DNA of 21,838 nucleotides, from positions 1-21,838 of the forward strand of contig PHEM01000010.1 of assembly GCA_002842935.1 (NCBI GenBank), read 5' to 3'. Origin of the DNA: Alphaproteobacteria bacterium HGW-Alphaproteobacteria-13 (GTDB lineage: Bacteria > Pseudomonadota > Alphaproteobacteria > Sphingomonadales > Sphingomonadaceae). A model generated the notes under the pieces. The model ran no database searches and was not told the origin of the DNA. It worked only from the letters and a program-made list of their open reading frames with translations. Below are positions 1-7,845 of this stretch, one piece after another; the first letter of the stretch is position 1; each line of letters opens with the position of its first letter. Made by a program: the position numbers and the translations under genes.

Positions 1-58
1 TTGTCGAAGCACCGTCCTTCTTCTTGCGGCGCCAAAAGGAAGAACGGCCCTTCGACAA
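1..58. repeat. Imperfect palindromic REP-like element at window edge
   Basis: TTGTCGAAG at 1-9 is the reverse complement of CTTCGACAA at 50-58. Between them, CCGTCCTTCTT and AAGAACGG form a further imperfect stem. The right half continues as CTTCGACAAGCTCAGGGC, a motif I recall as common between genes in sphingomonads (from memory, not searched). It lies just past the 3' end of the minus-strand regulator gene and could act as a terminator for it. The element may continue left of the window. Confidence 0.6.
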
Positions 59-95
59 GCTCAGGGCAAACGGTGCAGATTTAATGCACGGCACT

Positions 96-731
96 CTAGG
101 CGGCAACCTCGCCGTGCAGGCTCATCAGCGAATCCATCAGGCCTTCCTCGGCGCTCGAGCAGACCCCCAGCACCAGCGCCTCGTCATAGCCTTCGGCGAC
201 CACATAGGCATGGCCCATCGAGGAATCGAGATAGATGGTCTGGCCCGCGTCCAGCACGACGGGGTCATAGAATTCGGTGTGAACCTCGACGCGTCCCTCG
301 ATGACATAGATGAATTCTTCGCCGGGATGGCGCACCAGCTCGCCGAACTCGCGGGCGCTGTGCGCGCGGATACGCGTGATGAGCGGGATCATCCGCTTGC
401 GCCGCAGATCGGTGCATAGATAATGATAGTCATAATTGGCGGTGGTCACGCGCACGGCATCGTCCATCGCGCCGATGCTACGGCGGCCGGTGACCTGCTG
501 GACATTGCCGTCCGCCCCCTCGGCGAACAGGTCCGACATGCGGATGTTCAACCGCTGGCTGACTTGCTGGAGCTTGTCGTAGCTGAGCGTCAGCCGGTCA
601 TGCTCGACCTTGGACAAGGTCGAGACCGGAATGCCCGACCGCGTGCTCATCTGCTTGAGCGTCCAGCCGTTCCGGGCACGGATTCCGCGCATCACCGTGC
701 CCAGCGTGGGCGGATTCGACCCTTCGGCCAT
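96..731 (-). CDS. XRE-family regulator with C-terminal cupin domain
   Basis: DNA-binding regulator with a small-molecule sensing domain, probably controlling the divergent operon that begins at 867. Counting from the upstream of two adjacent ATGs, residues 11-70 form an XRE/Cro helix-turn-helix (TLKQMSTRSGIPVSTLSKVE). Residues 120-195 form a cupin beta-barrel with the HPGEEFIYVIEGRVEVHTE signature and a late His in SMGHAYV. This architecture is typical of cytoplasmic regulators of amino-acid, polyamine or peptide metabolism. Two in-frame ATGs lie side by side (734 and 731). The GGAGG ribosome-binding site is 3 nt from the first and 6 nt from the second, so 731 is preferred. It is divergent from the serine hydrolase, and a 22-bp inverted repeat (818-839) overlaps its likely promoter, which suggests autoregulation. 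The family is secure; the ligand is unknown. Confidence 0.9.
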   Translation of the reverse strand: MAEGSNPPTLGTVMRGIRARNGWTLKQMSTRSGIPVSTLSKVEHDRLTLSYDKLQQVSQRLNIRMSDLFAEGADGNVQQVTGRRSIGAMDDAVRVTTANYDYHYLCTDLRRKRMIPLITRIRAHSAREFGELVRHPGEEFIYVIEGRVEVHTEFYDPVVLDAGQTIYLDSSMGHAYVVAEGYDEALVLGVCSSAEEGLMDSLMSLHGEVAA

Positions 732-750
732 CATCCACCTCCATCTTCAT

Positions 751-778
751 TTGACAATTTTCTAATCAGGATCATTAT
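751..778 (+). promoter_or_regulatory. Candidate sigma70-type promoter of the peptide operon
   Basis: TTGACA (751-756) is followed after 16 nt by CATTAT (773-778, 4 of 6 matches to TATAAT). Transcription would start near 785, about 80 nt before the ATG at 867, so the inverted repeat at 818-839 would lie in the 5' leader, where a bound repressor could block elongation. On the opposite strand, TTGCAG and TATCTT are 17 nt apart and could serve the regulator gene. Both promoters are read by eye. Confidence 0.45.
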
Positions 779-817
779 GTTCCCATTGGGCCGATTCATC
801 CTGCCCACAAGATAGGG

Positions 818-839
818 GGTTGCACGTCTGGCTGCAACC
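818..839. promoter_or_regulatory. Inverted-repeat operator candidate between divergent genes
   Basis: GGTTGCA (818-824) and TGCAACC (833-839) are perfect 7-bp inverted arms around an 8-bp centre. The site lies in the 135-bp gap between the XRE/cupin regulator and the operon it probably controls. It overlaps the -35/spacer region of a plausible minus-strand promoter and sits downstream of the plus-strand promoter. The regulator next door is the obvious candidate to bind it; this is inferred from position. Confidence 0.5.
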
Positions 840-866
840 TTTCGGGAAAAGAGAGAGGGAGAGGCG

Positions 867-2867
867 ATGCGTTCCACCATTCGCAAGCTGACGATCGGCT
901 TGGCGGCGCTGATCGCGCTGCCGCTGGCCGGGCAACTGGCCGCGCAGGGACCTGTGCCGCAAAAGGCGCCGTCGGCGGCGGCGCCAGTCGCGGCGCTGCT
1001 GCCGTCCGTACCCGCGAAGGAGCGGGTGCCGCTGGACGCGGCCGATCTGGAAGCGTGGCTCGACGGTTTCATGCCCTATGCGCTGGAGCGCGGGCGGATT
1101 GCGGGCGCCGTGGTGGTCGTGGTGCGCGGCGACGGGCCGGTGCTGCAAAAGGGCTATGGCTATGCCGATGTCGCCAAGCGCCAGCCGGTGTCCCCGGACG
1201 CCACGCTTTTCCGTCCAGGATCGGTTTCGAAACTGCTGACCTGGACCGCGGTGATGCAGCAGGTCGAGGCCGGGAAGATCGATCTCGACAAGGACGTCAA
1301 CGCCTATCTCGATTTCGTCATCCCGCCGTTCGCGGGCAAGCCCGTGACGATGCGCGACATCATGACGCATACCGCCGGGTTCGAGGAATCGGTGCGGCAC
1401 CTGATCAGCAGCGATCCCAAGGCGGCCCTGCCGCTCAAGCAGTTGATGCCGCGCGCGCTGCCGCGCCGGGTGTTCGCGCCCGGCACCACGCCTGCCTATT
1501 CCAATTATGCGACCGCGCTGGCGGGCTATATCGTCGAGCGCGTCAGCGGCGAGCCGTTCGACGATTATATCGACAAACATGTGTTCGCCCCGACAGGCAT
1601 GACGCGCTCCACTTTCCGCCAGCCGCTGCCCGAAGGGTTGAAGCCGATGATGTCGGCGGGATACGCCACCGTCACGCAGAAACCGAAGCCGTTCGAGATC
1701 GTGGTCCCGGCCCCGGCGGGCAGCCTGTCGGCGACGGGCGCGGACATGGGCCGCTTCATGATGGCGCACCTCAATGACGGCGGGGCGCTGCTGAAGCCCG
1801 AAACCGCCCGGATGATGCATGATTTCCGCGCGCCCGGCGTGGGACCGCTGAACAGCATGGCGCTCGGTTTCTACGAGCAGATGGTGAACGGCCACCGCGC
1901 GATCGCCCACGGCGGCGACACGGTGTGGTTCCACAGCTATCTCTGGCTGTTCCCCGATTCCGATATCGGCCTGTACGTGTCGATGAACAGCGGCGGGCAG
2001 GGCGGCGCGACCGGCGCGGTGCGCAGCGCGCTGTTCCACAAATTCGCCGACCGCTACCTGCCCGCCGCGCCCGGAACGATCGGCAAGGTCGATGATGCGA
2101 CCGCGCGGCAGCACGCGCGGATGATGGCCGGCAACTATATCAGCAGCCGCGGTTCCTTCACCAATTTCCTGAGCCTGCTGGGCCTGATCGGCCAGGCGAA
2201 GCTGGGCGTGGATGCGGACGGCAAGCTGTCTTTCCCCGCGCTCGACGCGCTGAGCGCGGGCGCGCGCGACTGGGTGGAGGTCGAACCGTTCGTATGGCGC
2301 GACGCCAACAGCGGCGAACGCCTCGCCGCCGAGGTGCGCGACGGCAAGGTCGTGCGCCTGAGCGTCGATGCCGCATCGCCCTTCATGGTGTTCGAACCCG
2401 CGCCCGCCGGCAAGAATGCGGCGTGGCTGATGCCTGCGCTGATCGCGGCGCTGGCGCTGGTGGCGCTGGCGGCGGTCGCCTGGCCGGTACGGGCGCTCGT
2501 CCGGCGCAGCTATGGCACGAAGCTGGCGCTGGAGGGCCGCGCCCGGCGTGCCTATCGCCTGTCGCGCATCTTTTCCTGGGCGGCGCTGGTCGCGGTCGCG
2601 GGATGGATGGGGCTGATCGCCGCCTTCTCGGCCGATGTCGGCGCGCTGGGCGGGCCGACCGACTGGCTGATCATCCTGCTGCGCATCCTGACGCCCGTCG
2701 CGGCGCTGGGGCTGACCGCCACGGCCGGATGGCATCTGTGGCTGAGCTGGACGGACAAGCGCCGCTGGACCGCCAGGCTGGGCGCGGCGCTGTTGCTGCT
2801 TGCCGCCCTCGTGCTGCTGTGGGTGACGTTCGCCTTCAATCTCTATGGCTTCGGAATGGTGTATTGA
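867..2867 (+). CDS. Serine hydrolase (class C beta-lactamase/PBP fold) with C-terminal membrane domain
   Basis: Exported active-site serine enzyme of the beta-lactamase/DD-peptidase superfamily (Pfam Beta-lactamase type, MEROPS S12-like), acting on the periplasmic side. A signal peptide covers about residues 1-27 (LIALPLAGQLAAQ). The nucleophile motif SxxK is S119-V-S-K122 in RPGSVSK, the second motif is Y211-S-N213, and the third is H348-G-G. Residues about 518-541, 569-588, 600-620 and 638-658 are four hydrophobic helices that tether the enzyme to the inner membrane. The start has a strong GAGAGGGAGAGG ribosome-binding site. It is the first gene of a five-gene operon and overlaps the next start by one base (TGATG). 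Relatives include D-aminopeptidases, esterases and beta-lactamase-like proteins, so the substrate cannot be fixed from sequence; context suggests a peptide or D-amino-acid derivative. Confidence 0.9.
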   Translation: MRSTIRKLTIGLAALIALPLAGQLAAQGPVPQKAPSAAAPVAALLPSVPAKERVPLDAADLEAWLDGFMPYALERGRIAGAVVVVVRGDGPVLQKGYGYADVAKRQPVSPDATLFRPGSVSKLLTWTAVMQQVEAGKIDLDKDVNAYLDFVIPPFAGKPVTMRDIMTHTAGFEESVRHLISSDPKAALPLKQLMPRALPRRVFAPGTTPAYSNYATALAGYIVERVSGEPFDDYIDKHVFAPTGMTRSTFRQPLPEGLKPMMSAGYATVTQKPKPFEIVVPAPAGSLSATGADMGRFMMAHLNDGGALLKPETARMMHDFRAPGVGPLNSMALGFYEQMVNGHRAIAHGGDTVWFHSYLWLFPDSDIGLYVSMNSGGQGGATGAVRSALFHKFADRYLPAAPGTIGKVDDATARQHARMMAGNYISSRGSFTNFLSLLGLIGQAKLGVDADGKLSFPALDALSAGARDWVEVEPFVWRDANSGERLAAEVRDGKVVRLSVDAASPFMVFEPAPAGKNAAWLMPALIAALALVALAAVAWPVRALVRRSYGTKLALEGRARRAYRLSRIFSWAALVAVAGWMGLIAAFSADVGALGGPTDWLIILLRILTPVAALGLTATAGWHLWLSWTDKRRWTARLGAALLLLAALVLLWVTFAFNLYGFGMVY

Positions 2868-3874
2868 TGACGACACAGACCATGCCGGGACGGACGCTTC
2901 GCCTGACGATCGAGCGTTTTCCCTATCATCATCCCTTCCGTATCTCGGGCCATGTGTTCGCCGAGACGGCGGTGCTGCTTGCCGAGCTTTCGGACGGCAC
3001 GCACGTCGGACGCGGCGAAGGGGCGGGCGTCTATTATACCGGCGACGACGCCTCGCATATGCTGGCCGAGGCGGAGCGCGTGCAGGGCGCGATCGAAGGC
3101 GGGGCGACGCGCGCCGATCTTCAGCACCTGTTGCCGCCCGGCGGCGCGCGCAACGCGCTCGACTGCGCTTATTGGGATCTGGAAGCGAAGCAGGCGGGCG
3201 TGCCCGTCTGGCAGCTTGCCGGACTGGACGCGCCGCGCCCGCTTCGCTCGACGCTGACGCTGGGCGCCGATGCGCCCGAGGCGATGGCCGCAGCGGCGCT
3301 GGCGCTCGATCCCGACGCGCCGATCAAGCTCAAGCTGACCGGCGACCTCGCGGACGATATCGCGCGGGTGGAGGCGGTCCGGGCGGCGCGGCCCGATGCC
3401 TGGATCGGCGTGGACGCGAACCAGGGCTATGGGATCGAGACCTTGCCCGGCCTGCTGCCGGTGCTGACGGCGAGCGCGATCGCCCTGCTCGAACAGCCGC
3501 TCGCGCGCGGGCGCGAGGCGGACCTCGACGGGCTGGGGCGTCCCCTGCCTTTCGCGGCGGACGAAAGCGCGCTCTCGCTGGCCGACACGCCGTCGCTGGT
3601 CGGGCGGTTCGATGTCGTGAACATCAAGCTCGACAAGTGCGGCGGCCTGACCGAAGGGCTGGCGATCGCCCGGCAGGCGCGGGATCTGGGGCTGGACGTG
3701 ATGGTCGGCAACATGATGGGCAGCAGCCTGTCGATGGCGCCCGCCTATCTGGTGGGGCAGCTGTGCGACATCGTCGATCTCGACGGGCCGACCTTCCTCG
3801 CGAAGGACCGCGAACCCGGCGTCCACTATCGCGAGGGCCGCATCCACTGTCCCGCCGAGGTGTGGGGCGCATGA
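2867..3874 (+). CDS. Dipeptide epimerase (L-Ala-D/L-Glu epimerase type, enolase superfamily)
   Basis: Cytoplasmic enzyme that inverts one alpha-carbon in dipeptides such as L-Ala-D-Glu, a step in murein-peptide recycling or use of D-containing dipeptides. The 335-residue length is normal for the family. The capping domain is N-terminal; the barrel carries K154-L-K156, metal ligands D183 (VDAN), E209 (EQP) and D232 (ADES), and K257 in NIKLDKCGG. K156 and K257 are the expected acid/base pair. D304-L-D306-G-P near the end is the DxD specificity motif typical of dipeptide epimerases, which separates them from muconate lactonizing enzymes and o-succinylbenzoate synthase. There is no signal peptide. 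The ATG at 2867 overlaps the previous stop, so translation is probably coupled; longer upstream frames run through the preceding gene. Exact dipeptide specificity is not readable. Confidence 0.9.
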   Translation: MTTQTMPGRTLRLTIERFPYHHPFRISGHVFAETAVLLAELSDGTHVGRGEGAGVYYTGDDASHMLAEAERVQGAIEGGATRADLQHLLPPGGARNALDCAYWDLEAKQAGVPVWQLAGLDAPRPLRSTLTLGADAPEAMAAAALALDPDAPIKLKLTGDLADDIARVEAVRAARPDAWIGVDANQGYGIETLPGLLPVLTASAIALLEQPLARGREADLDGLGRPLPFAADESALSLADTPSLVGRFDVVNIKLDKCGGLTEGLAIARQARDLGLDVMVGNMMGSSLSMAPAYLVGQLCDIVDLDGPTFLAKDREPGVHYREGRIHCPAEVWGA

Positions 3875-3914
3875 AGAATAGCTCGGGCCATGGCGCCGGG
3901 GAAGCCGGGGCGCC

Positions 3915-3931
3915 GACGGAAAGCCGTCTTT
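3915..3931 (+). other. Small stem-loop with T-run just before a start codon
   Basis: GACGG (3915-3919), loop AAAG, CCGTC (3924-3928), then TTT lies directly before the ATG at 3933. The likely ribosome-binding sequence GGAAAG is inside this hairpin. It is the only non-overlapping junction in the operon, 58 nt, and could tune expression of the membrane protein. The stem is short, so this may be chance. Confidence 0.3.
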
Positions 3932-3932
3932 C

Positions 3933-5069
3933 ATGAGCGCGGTCCATCCGGCCGGCGGATCGAGCTGGTTCCAGCGTTTCCTGCTGCCGGGCTTCGCGCT
4001 CAAGGCGGTGATCATCGGCGGCGGCTATGCCACCGGACGCGAACTGGCGGAATATTTCATCCCGTCGGGACCATGGGGCGGGCTGGCGGCGATGCTGCTG
4101 GCGGCGGCGATCTGGAGCCTTGTCGCCGCCGTCACCTTCGCGCTGGCGCTGGCGATGAACGCCTATGACTATCGCACTTTCTTCCGCCAGTTGCTGGGAC
4201 CTGCCTGGATCGCGTTCGAGGGCGCCTATCTGATCTTCGTCATCCTGATCCTCGCGGTGTTCGGCGCGGCGGCGGGGGCGATCGGCGCGGCGACCTTCGG
4301 CTGGCATCCGGCGGCGGGATCGGTCGCGCTCGCGGCCGGGATCATCGCCACGACCGCGCTGGGGACCGGCGCGGTGGAGCAGGTCTTCAAATATGTCTCC
4401 TTCCTGCTCTATGGCGTCTATGCGCTGTTCCTCGCGCTGGCGCTCGCCAGCTTCGGCGGCCTGATCGGGCAGGGCTTCGCACAGGCGCCGCCGCCTTCGG
4501 GCAACTGGATGGCGGGCGGGTTCACCTATGCCAGCTATAATATCGTCGGCGCGGTTGTGATCCTGCCGGTGCTGCGCCACTTGACCAGCCGCCGCGACGC
4601 GGTGATCGCGGGCGTGATCGCCGGGCCGCTGACGATGCTGCCCGCCATCCTGTTCTTCGTCGCGATGATCGCCTTTTACCCGCAGATCGGGGCGGAGGCG
4701 CTGCCGTCCGACTTCCTGCTGCGCCAGATGAACGTGCCGTGGTTCCACATGCTGTTCCAGCTGATGATCTTCGCGGCGCTGCTGGAAAGCGGCGCGGGTG
4801 CGGTCCATGCGATCAACGAGCGCATCTCCGGCGCCATCGCGGCGCGGGGGCGCCCCGCGCTCGGCACGGGGCCGCGCGCGGCGATCGCGGCGCTGATCCT
4901 GACGGGCTGCATGTTCGTGGCGGCGAAGATCGGCCTGATCGACCTGATCGCGAGCGGCTATCGCTTCCTCGCCTGGATGTTCCTGGCCGTCTATCTCGGG
5001 CCGTTGCTGACGTTCGGCGTCTGGCGGCTCATCCGCAAGCAACCCGCATCGTTGGAGCCGACATCATGA
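3933..5069 (+). CDS. YkvI-type polytopic membrane protein (COG3949-like), putative transporter
   Basis: Inner-membrane protein of 378 residues with about ten hydrophobic segments and little soluble sequence. The N-terminal GFALKAVIIGGGYATGRELAEYF, with its unwound-looking glycine stretch in the first helix, resembles the YkvI family of B. subtilis, which belongs to the LeuT-fold/APC superfamily. Other conserved-looking segments are the glycine-rich helix at about 140-175, FTYASYNIVGAVVILPVL (197-214) and ESGAGAVHAINERI (285-298). The ATG at 3933 follows GGAAAG. The gene lies between an epimerase and a second serine hydrolase and overlaps the latter by four bases (ATGA). A role in uptake of the amino acids or dipeptides released by the exported enzymes fits the context but is inference; no substrate is established for the family as far as I know. 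Confidence 0.8.
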   Translation: MSAVHPAGGSSWFQRFLLPGFALKAVIIGGGYATGRELAEYFIPSGPWGGLAAMLLAAAIWSLVAAVTFALALAMNAYDYRTFFRQLLGPAWIAFEGAYLIFVILILAVFGAAAGAIGAATFGWHPAAGSVALAAGIIATTALGTGAVEQVFKYVSFLLYGVYALFLALALASFGGLIGQGFAQAPPPSGNWMAGGFTYASYNIVGAVVILPVLRHLTSRRDAVIAGVIAGPLTMLPAILFFVAMIAFYPQIGAEALPSDFLLRQMNVPWFHMLFQLMIFAALLESGAGAVHAINERISGAIAARGRPALGTGPRAAIAALILTGCMFVAAKIGLIDLIASGYRFLAWMFLAVYLGPLLTFGVWRLIRKQPASLEPTS

Positions 5070-6643
5070 AACCGATCCGCCTGCTCGCCCTTGGGCTGTT
5101 GCTTGCCGTCGCCGCGCCCGCCGCCGCCGATCCGCCCGTCGGCCTGGCGGCGAAAGTGGAGGAGCTGCGCAAGAAGGCCGGGGCGGTGGGCATTTCCATC
5201 GCGATCGTCGAGGACGGCAAGACCACGCTCGCGCGCGGGTGGGGCGAACGCAGGCTGGGCGAGCCTGCCCGGGTGGATTCCGCCACGCTGTTCCAGACAG
5301 GCTCCACCGGCAAGGCGATGACCGCCGCCGCGCTGGCGATATTGGTCGACGAAGGCCGGATCGGCTGGGACGATCCCGTGATCCAGCACATGCCCTGGTT
5401 CCGCATGTACGATCCCTGGGTGACGCGCGAGATCACGATCCGCGACCTGCTGGTGCATCGCAGCGGTCTGGGGCTGGGGCAGGGCGACCTGATGTTCGTG
5501 CCGCGCACCAACCTGACTCGCAAGCAGACGGTGGAGCGCGTGGCCTATCTGAAGCCGCGCACCAGTTTTCGCTCCGCCTATGCCTATGACAATATCCTCT
5601 ATGCGGTGGCGGGCCAGTTGATCGAGGAAGTGACGGGCCAGAGCTGGGAAGTGTTCATGCGCGACCGCGTGCTGCGCGCGGGCGGCATGAAACATGCGAC
5701 CAGCGACAGCGCGGACCGTTTCCGCAACCCCAACCGGTCGTGGCCGCACGCCCGCATCTCCGGCCCGCTGCGCGGGCTGGGCGCGCAGGAGGCGCTGGAC
5801 GAGCGTGACGAACTGGGCCGTAACGGCGCGCCTGCGGGCGGGCTGGCGCTCAGCGCCGACGACATGGCGGCCTGGCTGGGCATCCAGCTCGCCGAGGGCG
5901 CGCTGCCCGGCGGCGGCCGCCTGTTCAGCGCGGCGCAGGCGCGCGAGATGTGGAAGCCCGTCGTGCCGCTGCCGGTCTCCGCCCCGCCGCCCGCGATGGC
6001 GGCGGCGAAAACCACCTATCAGGCCTATGCGCTGGGATGGAATGTCCAGGATTATCGCGGCGCGCGCGTGGTGGGGCACGGCGGCGCGGTGTTCGGATCG
6101 ATCACGCGCGTCGCGATCCTGCCGGACCAGAATGTCGCTTTCGCGATCATGATGAATTCGGAAGACGGCGGCCTGATGCAGGGTCTCTATCATATGCTGC
6201 TGGACCATTATCTGGACTTGCCCGACAATGACTGGCCGACCAAATGGATGAGCTTCTCGGCCGAGCGATTGGAGCGCGGCCGCGCGGCGCTGGCCCAAGC
6301 CCAGGCCACGCCTGCGAAGGTCGGCCCTTCGCTGGACCCGGCGCGTTACGCCGGGCGCTATCGCGATCCCTGGTACGGCGATGTGGTGGTCGCATCGACG
6401 CCCGCGGGTCTGACGATCGACTTCACCTCGACGCCGCGCATGGCGGGGCGGCTCAGGCATTGGCAATATGACAGCTTCCTCACCGAGTTCGACGACAAGG
6501 CGCTGGAACCCGCCTATGTGACCTTCGCGCTCGATGCCGATGGCAAGGTCACGGGGGTGACGATGAAGGCGGCGAATCCGATCGCCGATTTCAGCTGGGA
6601 TTATCACGACCTCGACCTGAAGCCGGTGGGAGATACGAAATGA
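5066..6643 (+). CDS. Second serine hydrolase (beta-lactamase/PBP fold, DUF3471-like C-terminus)
   Basis: Periplasmic active-site serine hydrolase of 525 residues. A Sec signal peptide spans about 1-21 with cleavage after APAAA. Catalytic motifs are S80-T-G-K83 (SxxK), Y174-D-N176 and H338-G-G. Residues about 425-520 form a beta-rich C-terminal domain like DUF3471, common in this branch, instead of the membrane helices of the first hydrolase. The start at 5066 overlaps the preceding stop by 4 nt (ATGA) and its own stop overlaps the dipeptidase start in the same way. Its SxxK surroundings and accessory domain differ from the first hydrolase, so a recent duplication is unlikely and the two may act on different substrates. 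Peptidase, esterase or amidase activity cannot be told apart by sequence. Confidence 0.9.
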   Translation: MKPIRLLALGLLLAVAAPAAADPPVGLAAKVEELRKKAGAVGISIAIVEDGKTTLARGWGERRLGEPARVDSATLFQTGSTGKAMTAAALAILVDEGRIGWDDPVIQHMPWFRMYDPWVTREITIRDLLVHRSGLGLGQGDLMFVPRTNLTRKQTVERVAYLKPRTSFRSAYAYDNILYAVAGQLIEEVTGQSWEVFMRDRVLRAGGMKHATSDSADRFRNPNRSWPHARISGPLRGLGAQEALDERDELGRNGAPAGGLALSADDMAAWLGIQLAEGALPGGGRLFSAAQAREMWKPVVPLPVSAPPPAMAAAKTTYQAYALGWNVQDYRGARVVGHGGAVFGSITRVAILPDQNVAFAIMMNSEDGGLMQGLYHMLLDHYLDLPDNDWPTKWMSFSAERLERGRAALAQAQATPAKVGPSLDPARYAGRYRDPWYGDVVVASTPAGLTIDFTSTPRMAGRLRHWQYDSFLTEFDDKALEPAYVTFALDADGKVTGVTMKAANPIADFSWDYHDLDLKPVGDTK

Positions 6644-7824
6644 AGCGGATGGTTCTTGCGCTCGGCGCGCTGACGCTCGCGGCTTGCGGAACGGCGACTC
6701 CGCCGCCCGCGCCGGAAGACGCGGCCACGCTCCACAAGAGGCTGCTGACGCTCGACACGCACCTCGACACGCCGATCAATTTCGCGCGTGAGGGCTGGAA
6801 ATTCGACGCGCGGCACGACCCGGCGACGGAGATCGCGCAGGTCGATCTCGGGCGGATGAAAGAGGGCGCGCTGGATGGCGGCTTCTTCGTCGTCTATACC
6901 GAACAGGGACCGCTGACGCCCAAGGGCTATGCCGACGCGCTGGCCTTTGCCCGGGGGCGGTCCGACCTGATCGACCGCACCATCGCCGCCAACGTCCGGC
7001 TGATCGCCCCGGCCCTGACGGCCGCGGACGCCGAGCGCCTCGACCGGGACGGCAGGCTGATCGCGTTCAAATCCATCGAGAACAGCTATCCGCTGGGCGA
7101 GGATCTGTCGCTGCTCGCCGAATTCCAGCGCAAGGGTGTGCGGATGGCGGGACCCGTGCATTCGAAGAACAACCAGTTCGCCGATTCGGCGACCGACAAG
7201 CCGCGCTGGAACGGTCTCAGCCCGCTGGGGCGCGAATGGGTGGCGGAAATGAACCGGCTGGGCATGGTGATCGACGCCAGCCATTCGTCCGACGCGGCGT
7301 TCGACCAGATGCTGGAGCTTTCGAAGACGCCGATCATCCTCTCTCATTCCAGCCTGCGTTCGGCGCACGACCATCCGCGCAACCTGGACGAAGAGCGCCT
7401 GCGCAAACTGGCGGCCAAGGGCGGGGCGATGTGCATCTCCACCGTCTTCCTCTCGGACATGAACCTGACCGCCAGGCGCGGGGAATTGTTCGGCCTGTAC
7501 GAGCGGATCGGCACGCTCTCGCCCGACCAGCAGGCCGACCTGATCCGCCGCTGGCGCGAACTCGACCGCAGCGAGAAGATGTGGCAGGCGGATTTCGAGA
7601 CCTTCATGGCGATGCTGCTGCGCGCGATCGAGGTCGGCGGCGCCGATCATGTCTGCATCGGCGCCGACTGGGACGGGGGCGGAGGACTCGACGGGATCGA
7701 GGATATCTCCGCGCTGCCCAAGATCACCGCGCGGCTTCGGCAGGCGGGCTATGCCGATGCCGACATCGCGAAGATATGGAGCGGCAATGTGCTCCGCATC
7801 CTGCGCGCGCAAAAGCCGGAGTGA
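6640..7824 (+). CDS. Lipoprotein membrane dipeptidase (renal dipeptidase family, M19)
   Basis: Zinc-dependent dipeptidase anchored by an N-terminal lipid. Known family members split dipeptides, several with a D-residue at the C-terminal position. The lipobox is LAAC with C16, followed by a proline-rich linker. Metal-binding residues of the M19 barrel are present: H41 and D43 in DTHLDTP, E147 in KSIENSYPLG, H215 in IDASHSS and H236 in ILSHSS; D343 in GADWDG is also conserved. At 394 residues it has normal length. It is the last gene of the operon and overlaps the second serine hydrolase by 4 nt. With the epimerase it suggests handling of mixed L/D dipeptides: the lipoprotein cleaves outside the cytoplasm, and the epimerase converts what enters. 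The family call is firm; substrate is inference. Confidence 0.93.
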   Translation: MKRMVLALGALTLAACGTATPPPAPEDAATLHKRLLTLDTHLDTPINFAREGWKFDARHDPATEIAQVDLGRMKEGALDGGFFVVYTEQGPLTPKGYADALAFARGRSDLIDRTIAANVRLIAPALTAADAERLDRDGRLIAFKSIENSYPLGEDLSLLAEFQRKGVRMAGPVHSKNNQFADSATDKPRWNGLSPLGREWVAEMNRLGMVIDASHSSDAAFDQMLELSKTPIILSHSSLRSAHDHPRNLDEERLRKLAAKGGAMCISTVFLSDMNLTARRGELFGLYERIGTLSPDQQADLIRRWRELDRSEKMWQADFETFMAMLLRAIEVGGADHVCIGADWDGGGGLDGIEDISALPKITARLRQAGYADADIAKIWSGNVLRILRAQKPE

Positions 7825-7845
7825 CGGGCGAGCGCGCCGGACGGT

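Noticed and set aside
762..2876. 704-codon open frame on the minus strand opposite the first serine hydrolase
   Set aside because: It has low-complexity Arg/Gln/His/Ala-rich sequence and no domain, and covers a well-supported gene. It is a GC-bias shadow.
2843..5042. Long minus-strand frames (390 and 472 codons) opposite the epimerase and the membrane protein
   Set aside because: Arg/Gln/His-rich shadow composition with no motif, while the plus-strand proteins have full catalytic or membrane signatures.
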